Source: an uncultured Oscillospiraceae bacterium (GTDB lineage Bacteria > Bacillota > Clostridia > Oscillospirales > Acutalibacteraceae). From it: a DNA stretch of 7,684 nucleotides. Below, one piece after another: positions 1 through 6,528 of this stretch. The stretch's first letter is position 1. Every line of letters begins with the position of its first letter. The stretch lies in NCBI GenBank assembly GCA_900546895.1, contig UREO01000142.1:1-7684 (forward strand), read 5' to 3'. Made by a program: the position numbers and the translations under genes. Under the pieces are notes generated by a model. The model did no database searches, was not told the origin of the DNA, and worked only from the letters and a program-made list of their open reading frames with translations.

Positions 1-51
1 AGATCTACACCGTCTAAGTCGTCGGCAGCGTCAGATGTGTATAAGAGACAG
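1..51 (+). other. Residual Illumina Nextera (P5/i5) adapter, not biological
   Basis: Positions 1-10 match the 3' end of the Illumina P5 oligo. Positions 11-18 (CGTCTAAG) sit where the i5 index belongs. Positions 19-32 (TCGTCGGCAGCGTC) are the Nextera read-1 linker, and 33-51 (AGATGTGTATAAGAGACAG) are the 19-bp Tn5 mosaic end. Order and spacing are exactly those of a Nextera library end, so phage DNA begins at 52. From memory the index differs by one base from a standard Nextera XT i5 index (CGTCTAAT). The contig end is therefore a library fragment end, not a natural genome end or an attachment site. Confidence 0.98.
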
Positions 52-711
52 ATTCCAGACCTAACCGGGCATTCTTGCACTGCTGGGATTGACTATGCGT
101 CAATCAATGACTTTGCCAGCGCAAACCTACATTTCAAGGAAGGAGAGAAACGATATGACATTAATCACTCATGGCTCTGCCTACAGTCCGCCGATCTAAA
201 CCGCCTGAAAATCCCGTGGAAGGATTGGGCGGAGCTCAAATGGCTGACGCTGGTTGATGAAAAAGAAATCAATCCGGATATACTCGCTGAATGGATTGCG
301 CAGCAAGCGCAAAAGTACAATATAAAAAAACTGGCATTGGACAACAACAAATATGCTGTTGTATCGCGTGCACTCCGCGATGTTGGGTTCGATACAAAGA
401 CCTATAAAAATCTGGTCTGCGTCCGACCAAATGACATTATGCGGACAATCCCGGTTATTGACAGCGTATTTATCAATCAAAATTTTGTGTGGGATGATTA
501 TCCTCCACTCCGTTGGGCTGCCCGAAACATAAAACGTGAAGAACGTGGACGCGCCGAAGGGACTAGCACCGGAAACTTTTATTACGCAAAGATCGAGGCG
601 AAATCACGAAAAACAGACCCATGGATGTCGGTAGTCCACTCAATGACAGTTGAAAGCGAACTGGATGAAGTCACAAGCTCCTATGACGATATGCCAGTAA
701 TTACCCTGTAA
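52..711 (+). CDS. terL: Terminase large subunit, C-terminal nuclease part (5' truncated by contig end)
   Basis: This is the C-terminal part (about 219 residues) of the phage DNA-packaging motor large subunit, which translocates DNA into the prohead and cuts the concatemer. Only the RNase H-fold nuclease domain is visible; the ATPase half, expected to be several hundred residues, is off the contig. Candidate metal-binding acidic residues are the Asp of GIDYA (codon 91-93), the Asp of LALDNNK (340-342) and the Asp of KTDPWMS (616-618), the usual spacing for this domain. An ATG at 37 would add MYKRQ, but those five codons are encoded entirely by adapter sequence, so there is no real start here. 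It stops with TAA at 709-711, just before the portal ribosome binding site. The terminase-portal-protease-capsid order that follows supports the call. Confidence 0.93.
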   Translation: MPDLTGHSCTAGIDYASINDFASANLHFKEGEKRYDINHSWLCLQSADLNRLKIPWKDWAELKWLTLVDEKEINPDILAEWIAQQAQKYNIKKLALDNNKYAVVSRALRDVGFDTKTYKNLVCVRPNDIMRTIPVIDSVFINQNFVWDDYPPLRWAARNIKREERGRAEGTSTGNFYYAKIEAKSRKTDPWMSVVHSMTVESELDEVTSSYDDMPVITL

Positions 712-712
712 T

Positions 713-727
713 GGAGGTGAGAAATTG
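713..727 (+). promoter_or_regulatory. Ribosome binding site setting a TTG start for the portal gene
   Basis: GGAGGTGA at 713-720 is followed by four bases and then TTG at 725-727. No ATG lies in frame at a suitable distance, so this site decides the start. Confidence 0.85.
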
Positions 728-1912
728 GGATTAATATCTTGGCTGCAGGAAAAACTCGGAGGTCAGGCCGTGCCGGTCAGCGGAGATGGCCTTGCAGAGG
801 ACATCGACGAATATTATCAAGCCTATGCGGATGTCTATTACCGCGAGTTGGCATTCTGGTCCACGGTCAACACCATTGCAAACGCCGTCAGCAAGTGCGA
901 ATTCAAGACCTATTCCGGGGGAGTCGAAAAAAAAGGAGCAGAGTATTACCTATGGAACGTGGAACCAAACAAGAACCAGAATTCCAGCGGATTTATCCAT
1001 AAATGGATTGCGCAACTTTACCGTCACAATGAATGCCTGATTATTGAACAGAACGGGCAGCTGCTTGTAGCAGACAGTTTTATCCGAACGCCCTATGCCC
1101 TGTACGATGATATTTTCACCAACGTAACGGTTGGCGATTTTACTTTTTCGCGGTCCTTTAATCAGTCAGAGGTGCTTTACTGGCAGCTGTCAGTAAAGGA
1201 CATGCGGAAGGTTACAGCGGCGCTGTATGCAAGCTATTCCAAACTTCTGGCATACAGCATGAAAGCATACCAGAAATCGCGAGGGACGAAGGGGATTTTC
1301 AATTACGCAGCTCTTCCGGTCGCAGGGTCAAAAGAGCGGGAAGCGTTCGACGATTTGATAAACAACAAATTCAAAACGTTCATGAGCACCGGTGATGCAA
1401 TTCTCCCACTCGGGCAAGGGCAGTCCTATACCGATACTGGCAGCAAAACCTATTCATCCGAGAGTACCCGTGACATCCGGGCGATGGTTGATGACATTTC
1501 GGACTTTACGACGAAAGCGCTTGGCGTTCCGCCTGCTTTACTCCACGGTGATGTGCAGGGCGTGAACGAGGTAACGGACCAGCTCTTGACGTTTTGTGTA
1601 GACCCGCTTTGCTGCATGCTCGAAGAAGAGATAATTCGAAAGCGCTATGGAGTGAGTGATTTTCTAAAACGTAATTACTTGCAGATCGATACAAAGTCGA
1701 TTAAACATATCGACCTTTTGAGCGTGTCAACCTCCATCGACAAATTGATTTCTTCCGGTGCGTACAGCATCAATGATATTCGTCGCCTATGCAATGACGA
1801 ACCAATTAACGCAGATTGGGCGAACCGACACATGATTACCAAAAACTATACCGTTGCCGATCTTATGGCAACTATGGAGGGAAACAGCGATGAAACAGCT
1901 AAGAAAGAATGA
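725..1912 (+). CDS. Phage portal protein, HK97 family
   Basis: A 395-aa portal protein. Twelve copies would form the ring at the unique capsid vertex through which DNA passes and to which connector proteins attach. Family signs are the N-terminal MGLISWLQ segment, the AFWSTVNTIANAVSKCEF region (residues 43-60), the conserved ALGVPPALLHGD block (265-276) before the wing/stem region, and the late GAYSINDIRRLCNDEPI block (345-361). The last resembles the 'G..t.NEiR....l.P' element of HK97 portals. Length is normal for the family (roughly 380-430). Translation starts at TTG under a strong GGAGGTGA site 13 bases after the terminase stop. The C-terminal tail is short and charged (MEGNSDETAKKE). Neighbouring terminase, protease and capsid genes give the standard packaging/head order. 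Confidence 0.95.
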   Translation: MGLISWLQEKLGGQAVPVSGDGLAEDIDEYYQAYADVYYRELAFWSTVNTIANAVSKCEFKTYSGGVEKKGAEYYLWNVEPNKNQNSSGFIHKWIAQLYRHNECLIIEQNGQLLVADSFIRTPYALYDDIFTNVTVGDFTFSRSFNQSEVLYWQLSVKDMRKVTAALYASYSKLLAYSMKAYQKSRGTKGIFNYAALPVAGSKEREAFDDLINNKFKTFMSTGDAILPLGQGQSYTDTGSKTYSSESTRDIRAMVDDISDFTTKALGVPPALLHGDVQGVNEVTDQLLTFCVDPLCCMLEEEIIRKRYGVSDFLKRNYLQIDTKSIKHIDLLSVSTSIDKLISSGAYSINDIRRLCNDEPINADWANRHMITKNYTVADLMATMEGNSDETAKKE

Positions 1913-1920
1913 TTCTGTGA

Positions 1921-1937
1921 GAGGGGGTGATTAGTTG
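1921..1937 (+). promoter_or_regulatory. Ribosome binding site setting a TTG start for the protease gene
   Basis: GAGGGGGTGA (1921-1930), four bases, then TTG (1935-1937) repeats the layout used for the portal gene. The next in-frame ATG at 1953 (Met7) has no comparable site, so TTG is preferred. Confidence 0.75.
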
Positions 1938-2720
1938 AAAAAGTATTATTCGATGGAAACCAGCGGACGCACTGCGGATGTCTACATTTTCGGAGATATT
2001 GTGGATGCGTTTGAAACCGGATTGAATCAGGCATGGGGTTATGACGGCCTCGGTGAAGTTTCCGGGCTGTCCATTGCCAACGAGATCAAAAATCTCGACG
2101 TGGATACGATCAATGTCCATATCAACAGCTGCGGCGGATACACGTCGGAAGGACTGGCAATTTATAACACGCTGAAAAACCATTCGGCAAAAATCATTAC
2201 ATATTGTGACGGCTTTGCATGTTCTGCCGCGTCACTTGTTTTTATGGCGGGTGATGAGAGAATTATGGGTGCGGCTTCTGCGCTGATGATTCACAACGCA
2301 TGGAGCAGCGCCGAAGGGAACGCCGCACAGATGCGGCAACAGGCGGACGTACTCGAAAAGATATCTCAGGCGGCCGGAAATGCCTACGCCGAAAAGGTCA
2401 GCATCAGCCGAGAAGAATTGGATGCTATGCTCGATGGAAACAACCACGAAGGAACATGGATCCTTCCGGAAGATGCTGAAAAGATGGGGTTTGCCACGTC
2501 GGTATCATCCGAAAAAGAAAGCAGCATTGCAAACCAAAGCGCCATGAGCATGATCCTGCAGAAGGTGACAGCAAAATTCGAACCCGGTGTTCAGGTTGCA
2601 CTCGACACTGAAAAATTGGCGGTTTCAGTCGCAGAAAAGCTTATGGCAAAAATTCCAGCTCAACCAAAAGAAAATGACCCAATGAAATTTTTGAGCGCCC
2701 TTATGGGCGGAAAGGACTGA
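1935..2720 (+). CDS. ClpP-like prohead protease (serine protease, S14-like)
   Basis: A 261-aa head maturation protease with the Clp/crotonase fold. It would remove the capsid N-terminal delta domain inside the prohead. Visible active-site elements are the oxyanion-type loop NSCGG (64-68), the nucleophile Ser97 in GFACSAAS, and His120 in LMIHNAW. The acid is probably Glu172 in HEGTWILPEDA, aligned by eye to the ERDRF segment of ClpP. About 60 C-terminal residues (203-261) lie beyond the protease fold. They contain a predicted helical stretch (DTEKLAVSVAEKLMAK) and could act as scaffold or targeting tail; this is inferred. The loop has Cys where ClpP-type enzymes usually have Pro, and another Cys precedes the catalytic Ser. 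It lies between portal and capsid, as expected; the next start is four bases after its TGA. Confidence 0.93.
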   Translation: MKKYYSMETSGRTADVYIFGDIVDAFETGLNQAWGYDGLGEVSGLSIANEIKNLDVDTINVHINSCGGYTSEGLAIYNTLKNHSAKIITYCDGFACSAASLVFMAGDERIMGAASALMIHNAWSSAEGNAAQMRQQADVLEKISQAAGNAYAEKVSISREELDAMLDGNNHEGTWILPEDAEKMGFATSVSSEKESSIANQSAMSMILQKVTAKFEPGVQVALDTEKLAVSVAEKLMAKIPAQPKENDPMKFLSALMGGKD

Positions 2721-2724
2721 TAAC

Positions 2725-3963
2725 ATGAAAGCTCATTATATGAAGCCAAACATTCAGACGTTCGCAATGAAAAATCTTGATACTCAGAATGAGGAGAAAT
2801 CCAAAATTCTTCAGCGCATGAGCGAGGCGGTAAAGTCCAATGACACGGAAGCGTTCGCACAGGCTTGGTCTGACCTCGCCAACAACATTCAGGACGCGGT
2901 GATGAAAGATGCGAAGGAACTTATCCAACAGAACGATACGGCTGTCCTCGCCCAGCGCGGCGTTCGTCAGCTCACCAGTGAGGAAACAAAATACTGGCAG
3001 AACGCAATTGATGCTATTCGCAGTGACATGGCTGGAGGACATGCAAAATCCGCCGTCACCCTGATTGATGAAACACTCCCGAAAACTACGATAAATGCAG
3101 TTTTCGACGACCTGACCGCGAGCCACCCGCTTTTGGACGCGATCAATTTTCAGAACACCAGCGCTTTGACGGAAATCCTGATTTCTACGTCTTCCGGTGT
3201 GGCTGGATGGAGCGAACTTGCCGCAACGATTACGAACGAGCTTTCCGGCGCGTTTGCAGTAATCAACCTCGACAAGAAAAAGCTGTCTGCGTTTATTCCG
3301 GTTGCAAACGCTATGCTTGACCTCGGCCCGACGTGGCTCGATCAGTACGTCCGTACCCTGCTTTCCGAAGCTCTCGCGGTTGCTCTGGAAGCCGGTATTG
3401 TGGATGGTGACGGAAACGGAAAGCCTCTCGGTATGACCCGCGCTCTGACTGGAGACACCGGCGGAGTATTCCCTCGAAAGACTGCGACTGCGATTACCGC
3501 ACTTGACCCCACGACCTACGGGACTATCCTCAATAAGTTGTCGCAGGCTCCGAACAATCAGCGCCGCGCGATTACTTCTGTTCTGCTGATTGTGAATCCT
3601 GCGGACTATTTCACCAAAGTTTTCCCGGCCACCACGCCGCGTACTGCGGACGGCGGGTTCAATCCAAACGTGTTTCCGTTCCCGACTACGGTTATCCAGT
3701 CGGCAGCGGTTCCCTCTGGCCATGCTGTGATGGGCCTCGGACCCAAGTATTTTATGGGCCTTGGGACTGGCAAGGCTGGAAAGCTGGAATACTCCGACGA
3801 ATACAAATTTCTGGAGGACCAGCGCGTCTATCGCATTAAGTTGTACGGTAATGGCCGGGCGATGGATGAAAATGCTTTTGTGTACCTTGACATTTCCGGA
3901 CTTCTCCCGTATGTCCAGCAGGTTAAGGTGACGAATGCAGCGGATTTTCCGACGGGCGCTTAA
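2725..3963 (+). CDS. Major capsid protein, HK97 fold, with N-terminal delta domain
   Basis: A 412-aa major capsid protein. Residues about 1-110 are charged and predicted helical (SKILQRMSEAVKSND through WQNAIDAIRSD), fitting a cleavable delta/scaffold domain. The HK97 shell domain follows: the arm LIDETLPKTTINAVFDDL (113-130), SHPLLDAINFQNTS (133-146), the spine region LDKKKLSAFIPVANAMLDLG (182-201), then WLDQYVRTLLSEALAVALE and GDGNGKPLGMTR. The last residues are predicted beta strand (YRIKLYGNGRAMDENAFVYLDI). GGCGGAAAGGA at 2706-2716 precedes ATG 2725, supporting this start over ATG 2740. The exact cleavage site cannot be read from the sequence. A second reading frame opens inside its last 12 codons (from 3927), described under the following gene. 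Confidence 0.96.
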   Translation: MKAHYMKPNIQTFAMKNLDTQNEEKSKILQRMSEAVKSNDTEAFAQAWSDLANNIQDAVMKDAKELIQQNDTAVLAQRGVRQLTSEETKYWQNAIDAIRSDMAGGHAKSAVTLIDETLPKTTINAVFDDLTASHPLLDAINFQNTSALTEILISTSSGVAGWSELAATITNELSGAFAVINLDKKKLSAFIPVANAMLDLGPTWLDQYVRTLLSEALAVALEAGIVDGDGNGKPLGMTRALTGDTGGVFPRKTATAITALDPTTYGTILNKLSQAPNNQRRAITSVLLIVNPADYFTKVFPATTPRTADGGFNPNVFPFPTTVIQSAAVPSGHAVMGLGPKYFMGLGTGKAGKLEYSDEYKFLEDQRVYRIKLYGNGRAMDENAFVYLDISGLLPYVQQVKVTNAADFPTGA

Positions 3964-3988
3964 CCGCAAAATCAAACAGCCTTGATCT

Positions 3989-4028
3989 CGCCGCCATGAC
4001 ACGGGCGGGACTGCTTGAAATGGCGGCG
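3989..4028 (+). repeat. 9-bp perfect inverted repeat enclosing the ATG of the small Rho-N-like gene
   Basis: CGCCGCCAT at 3989-3997 is the exact reverse complement of ATGGCGGCG at 4020-4028. Allowing G-U pairs, the stem extends outward by about three more positions (3986-3988 with 4029-4031). The loop is 22 bases. The A and T of the ATG at 3996 are inside the stem. No T-run follows, so it does not look like an intrinsic terminator. Confidence 0.7.
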
Positions 4029-4100
4029 GGGATGGGGCTTACCGGTCTAAGCGCCGCCAAAAAAGCAGATATTATTATGGCAATTGAGGCGGTGATGTGA
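3996..4100 (+). CDS. Small protein with Rho N-terminal-like (HeH/LEM type) helical domain
   Basis: A 34-codon gene from ATG 3996 to TGA 4098-4100. The product reads LLEMAAGMGLTGLSAAKKADIIMAIEAVM after the first five residues. This resembles the N-terminal helical domain of Rho (ELITLGENMGLENLARMRKQDIIFAI): the GMGL turn and the KKADIIMAI helix align directly. Such small helix-extended-loop-helix proteins occur near capsid genes in Bacillota phages, possibly as capsid decoration or DNA-binding proteins; function here is unknown. Oddities: there is no recognisable ribosome binding site; the ATG is buried in an inverted repeat; and the same frame is open upstream to 3927, where LDLAAM looks like the missing first turn of the domain. 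The true product may therefore begin upstream, perhaps as a -1 frameshift extension of the capsid protein. The stop overlaps the next start (TGATG). Confidence 0.6.
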   Translation: MTRAGLLEMAAGMGLTGLSAAKKADIIMAIEAVM

Positions 4101-4408
4101 TGGAGCTCCCCAATGGGCTGCTTGATGCAGTCAAAAACGATCAGGATATTACGTGGGCTGACAGTGCCGATGATAAAAAAATCACCGGTATTATTATGCG
4201 CGGAATCCGGTATTTGGACACGACCGCAGGCATGAAATTGGATTATACCGTCGAGGATAAACCGCGCGAATTGCTGCTGGAATATTGCCGGTATGCCCGC
4301 GCCCATGCCTTAGACGAATTTCAAGGAAATTATCTGCATGAGTTACTGACACTTCAAATTCAGGCGGAGGTGGGAACCTATGATCCAGAGGAAAACACAG
4401 GCGTATAA
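4100..4408 (+). CDS. Head-tail connector protein, gp6-like
   Basis: A 102-aa protein of the gp6-like adaptor type, which forms a ring docked under the portal and carries the head-closure protein. Sequence signs are the acidic N-terminal part (LLDAVKNDQDITWADSADDKKI), the helix GIIMRGIRYLDTTAG, and the C-terminal segment ELLLEYCRYARAHALDEFQGNYLHELLTLQ, typical of the all-helical connector family. GCGGTGA at 4089-4095 lies four bases before ATG 4100, the same layout as the portal and protease genes. ATG 4100 is therefore preferred over GTG 4097, which would add one Met. The start overlaps the preceding stop by one base, implying translational coupling. Its 3' end overlaps the head-closure gene by 29 bases. 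Confidence 0.85.
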   Translation: MELPNGLLDAVKNDQDITWADSADDKKITGIIMRGIRYLDTTAGMKLDYTVEDKPRELLLEYCRYARAHALDEFQGNYLHELLTLQIQAEVGTYDPEENTGV

Positions 4409-4733
4409 CGACGGTGTAGTAAAAATCTATACTGTGAGCGACGGGGCTGCCCCAGGAAACATGCCGCATGATGCGCTGACGCTGAAAGAAACGCTCCGCT
4501 ACAAAGAGCGCACGGTTGGCAATCAGCGATACTATCAGGCCATGCAGGCTGGGGCAAAAGTAGATACCGTACTCCGTTGCCCCCTGCGTCGGGATGTGTC
4601 CGGACAGGATGTAGCAATTCCAAACGATGGAAAACAGTACAAAATTACGCTTGTACAGTATCCGGAGGACGCGGAGCCGCCCACGATGGACCTGACACTG
4701 GAAAGGGTGACACAGGATTATGAGCTCTCTTGA
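4380..4733 (+). CDS. Phage head closure / head-tail joining protein
   Basis: A 117-aa protein of the head-tail joining family (SPP1 gp16/HK97 stopper type), which plugs the portal after packaging and provides the tail docking surface. Recognisable features are VKIYTVSDGAAPGNMPHDALTLKETLRYKERTVGNQRYYQAMQAGAKVD and the later beta-rich DVAIPNDGKQYKITLVQYPEDAEPPTMDLTLERV, typical of the small beta-barrel family in Bacillota phages. GGAGGTG at 4366-4372, inside the connector gene, lies seven bases before ATG 4380. The gene overlaps the connector by 29 bases and the next gene by 14. Position between connector and gp10-like genes matches the family's usual order. Confidence 0.85.
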   Translation: MIQRKTQAYNDGVVKIYTVSDGAAPGNMPHDALTLKETLRYKERTVGNQRYYQAMQAGAKVDTVLRCPLRRDVSGQDVAIPNDGKQYKITLVQYPEDAEPPTMDLTLERVTQDYELS

Positions 4734-5040
4734 TGCTTTAAAAACCGCCCTGCTTTCTGTCACCGATAATGTCGGCCATTACACGTCCCATAAAAAAACA
4801 GATCGATATATCGTATGGGCCGAGGATGGCGGCTACAGCGGCCACGCAGATAACCAGCACACAACAGATATCCTGACCGGAACGATAGATTATTTTACAA
4901 AAGCTGAAAATGATCAGGCAGTCAAGGCGATTCAGAATGCACTTGATGATATCAAAATTGCATGGAAACTGAATTCTGTGCAGTACGAAGAAGATACCGG
5001 GTACATCCATTACGAGTTTGTGTGGGAGCTGGTGGCTTAA
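4720..5040 (+). CDS. Probable tail terminator / tail completion protein
   Basis: A 106-aa protein without a strong motif. The visible pattern is a helical N-terminus (SLDALKTALLSVTDNVGHY), a strand DRYIVWAEDG, then ILTGTIDYFTKAENDQAVKAIQNALDDI and a final beta segment (WKLNSVQYEEDTGYIHYEFVWEL). This alternation resembles the tail terminator/minor tail family that caps the tail tube at the head end. The terminator role rests on this pattern and on the position among head-closure, gp10-like and major tail genes. AGGGTGA (4704-4710) precedes ATG 4720 by nine bases. It overlaps the head-closure gene by 14 bases and the next gene by one base (TAATG). It could instead be another head-tail adaptor. 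Confidence 0.6.
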   Translation: MSSLDALKTALLSVTDNVGHYTSHKKTDRYIVWAEDGGYSGHADNQHTTDILTGTIDYFTKAENDQAVKAIQNALDDIKIAWKLNSVQYEEDTGYIHYEFVWELVA

Positions 5041-5513
5041 TGGCAAAAATGACAATCAAAGGGCTGGATGAATATGCAAAAAAGTTGGATAGGCTCGGAA
5101 AGCAGGCACCGGAAATTTCAAGAAAAGCGGTCTATGCTGGTGCTAGTGTGGTCGCTGATAAGATGCGCGAAAACCTTGAGAAAAATTTGAGGGACCCTAC
5201 TTATGTCGGTAAAAATAAAAGCAGGGAATACGCCGTGAAGCAAAAGGAATCCACTGGCGAATTATCCGATTCAATGGGAATCGCGCCAATTACTACGGAC
5301 GCACAAGGTAACACCAACACAAAAATCGGATTTGAAGGTTATGATAAAAAAGGTGTACCGAATGCATTAAAAGCTCGGTCGATGGAAAGCGGAACCAGTG
5401 TTCTGCGAAAGCGCCCGTTTGCACGCCCTGCTGTGCTGGAAACTAAAGAGAAAGCACAGCGGGATATGGGAAAAGTCGTCGATGAAGAAATATCTAAAAT
5501 TTACGCATTATAA
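5040..5513 (+). CDS. HK97 gp10-like head-tail joining protein
   Basis: A 157-aa basic protein of the HK97 gp10 family, found between connector and major tail genes and thought to help join head and tail. It begins MTIKGLDEYAKKLDRLGKQAPEISRKAVYAGASVVADKMREN after MAK, the family's amphipathic helical start. It ends with KARSMESGTSVLRKRPFARPAVLETKEKA, where the RPFARPA block is a family hallmark. The frame is open from ATG 4962, but that would add 26 non-homologous residues overlapping the previous gene. ATG 5040 overlaps the preceding stop (TAATG) and has GGGAG and GGTGG upstream, so it is the chosen start. The stop TAA is part of the next gene's ribosome binding site. Confidence 0.88.
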   Translation: MAKMTIKGLDEYAKKLDRLGKQAPEISRKAVYAGASVVADKMRENLEKNLRDPTYVGKNKSREYAVKQKESTGELSDSMGIAPITTDAQGNTNTKIGFEGYDKKGVPNALKARSMESGTSVLRKRPFARPAVLETKEKAQRDMGKVVDEEISKIYAL

Positions 5514-5524
5514 GGAGGTTCAAT

Positions 5525-6430
5525 ATGGACAAAAAATATGGTGAATTTGTCGGCGTGGAGGAAGTCCACGCCGCCATTGTCACCGAGGACAGCGAAACGA
5601 ACTATAGGGCAGAAAAGCCGGAGTATTTCGCTCCGTCCTCGGAATTGTCCGCAGAGGCCAGTACAAACAGCAATACCACGTACTACGACAACATCCCCGG
5701 ATTCAACTATTCAACCGAAGGCGTTACTACGATTACATGCACGTTTTCCGGCGTCCCGGCGGATAAGGCGGCAAAGTACCTTGGCAAGTATTATGATGAG
5801 GCTACAGGCCGCGTAATCGATACCGGAGAGCCTAACCCGCCCGACGTTGCATTGTCTTTCCGATACAACAAAGGCCAGGACGGATACCGCTATTATCAGT
5901 ACATGAAAGGAAATTTCACCGGCGGCGCAGAAGAAGCAGGAACGAAAACAGACGATGTGGATGTCCGTACGTATCAGATGACCTATACCGCAGTCGTTAC
6001 GGTCCACAAGTGGGATGTCGGCGGAAAGCAGAAGGGTGTCAAGCGCATTTTTGCAGACACCACAGATCCGGCATTTACCAGCGCTGCGAACTGGTTCGCG
6101 CAGGTACAGACTCCTGATACCGCGGCGGGACCGGCGAACTTGCAGCTGGTGAGCAGCACACCGTTAGATAATGCCACTGGCGTAACGGTGGACAGCAATA
6201 TGACGCTGACGATGAATAATACGATTGAAAGCATTGTTGCTTCTCTGCTTGATGCGGGCCTTGAGAATGTGCCGATTACCGTGTCATTCGATGCGGCGAA
6301 AAAGATCGTGACCATTCACCCGGCGGCTCCATTGGCTGCGGCATCGGCTCACTCTTTGGTGATTGGGGAAATCAAGGATGTTTACGGACAGAAGATTTCC
6401 GGGACCGTGATTACATTCACCACAGCATAA
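5525..6430 (+). CDS. Major tail (tube) protein, phi13-type, with C-terminal Ig-like domain
   Basis: A 301-aa tail tube subunit. Residues 1 to about 180 match the phi13-type major tail protein: GEFVGVEEVHAAIVTED, EYFAPSSELSAEAS, then the beta-rich VALSFRYNKGQDGYRYYQYMKGNF and VRTYQMTYTAVVTVHKWD. A Pro/Ala linker (about 195-204) leads to a separate C-terminal domain (205-301). Its pattern is that of a bacterial Big_5-type Ig fold (VSSTPLDNATGV, LTLTM-like core, KDVYGQ, ending VITFTTA). Such domains protrude from the tail tube and may bind carbohydrate or cell surface; that role is inferred. TAAGGAGG at 5511-5518 combines the previous stop with an excellent ribosome binding site seven bases before ATG 5525. 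A stem-loop follows the gene. Confidence 0.9.
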   Translation: MDKKYGEFVGVEEVHAAIVTEDSETNYRAEKPEYFAPSSELSAEASTNSNTTYYDNIPGFNYSTEGVTTITCTFSGVPADKAAKYLGKYYDEATGRVIDTGEPNPPDVALSFRYNKGQDGYRYYQYMKGNFTGGAEEAGTKTDDVDVRTYQMTYTAVVTVHKWDVGGKQKGVKRIFADTTDPAFTSAANWFAQVQTPDTAAGPANLQLVSSTPLDNATGVTVDSNMTLTMNNTIESIVASLLDAGLENVPITVSFDAAKKIVTIHPAAPLAAASAHSLVIGEIKDVYGQKISGTVITFTTA

Positions 6431-6446
6431 AGCACAACATAAAAAC

Positions 6447-6474
6447 AGGGCTTCCCGAATGGGAGGCCCTTATT
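6447..6474 (+). terminator. Stem-loop after the major tail gene, likely partial terminator or RNA stabiliser
   Basis: Positions 6447-6456 pair with 6461-6470 in a 10-bp stem with one G-U pair, closed by the loop GAAT. A run of five A precedes it (6441-6445) and only TTATT follows, so termination is probably partial. It separates the highly expressed tail tube gene from the chaperone genes. Confidence 0.65.
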
Positions 6475-6528
6475 GTGATTCAAAGCGCGCATGAACGCGG
6501 AGAATATTAAATTAATGGAGGTACATAT

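Noticed and set aside
1890..2720. Stop-codon reassignment (TAG read as amino acid), suggested by TAG absent as stop in all forward genes and an in-frame TAG before the protease
   Set aside because: All structural genes reach family-typical lengths with no internal TAG, and a phage with recoded TAG would show many. The minus-strand gene also ends in TAG. The standard bacterial code fits.
2701..4002. A 433-codon open frame on the minus strand opposite the capsid gene
   Set aside because: It mirrors the capsid gene, has low-complexity basic composition with no domain, and lacks a convincing ribosome binding site. It is explained by codon bias of the forward gene.
4962..5039. N-terminal extension of the gp10-like gene from ATG 4962
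   Set aside because: The extra 26 residues lie entirely within the preceding gene in another frame and do not resemble the family. ATG 5040 fits the coupled TAATG junction and the family N-terminus.
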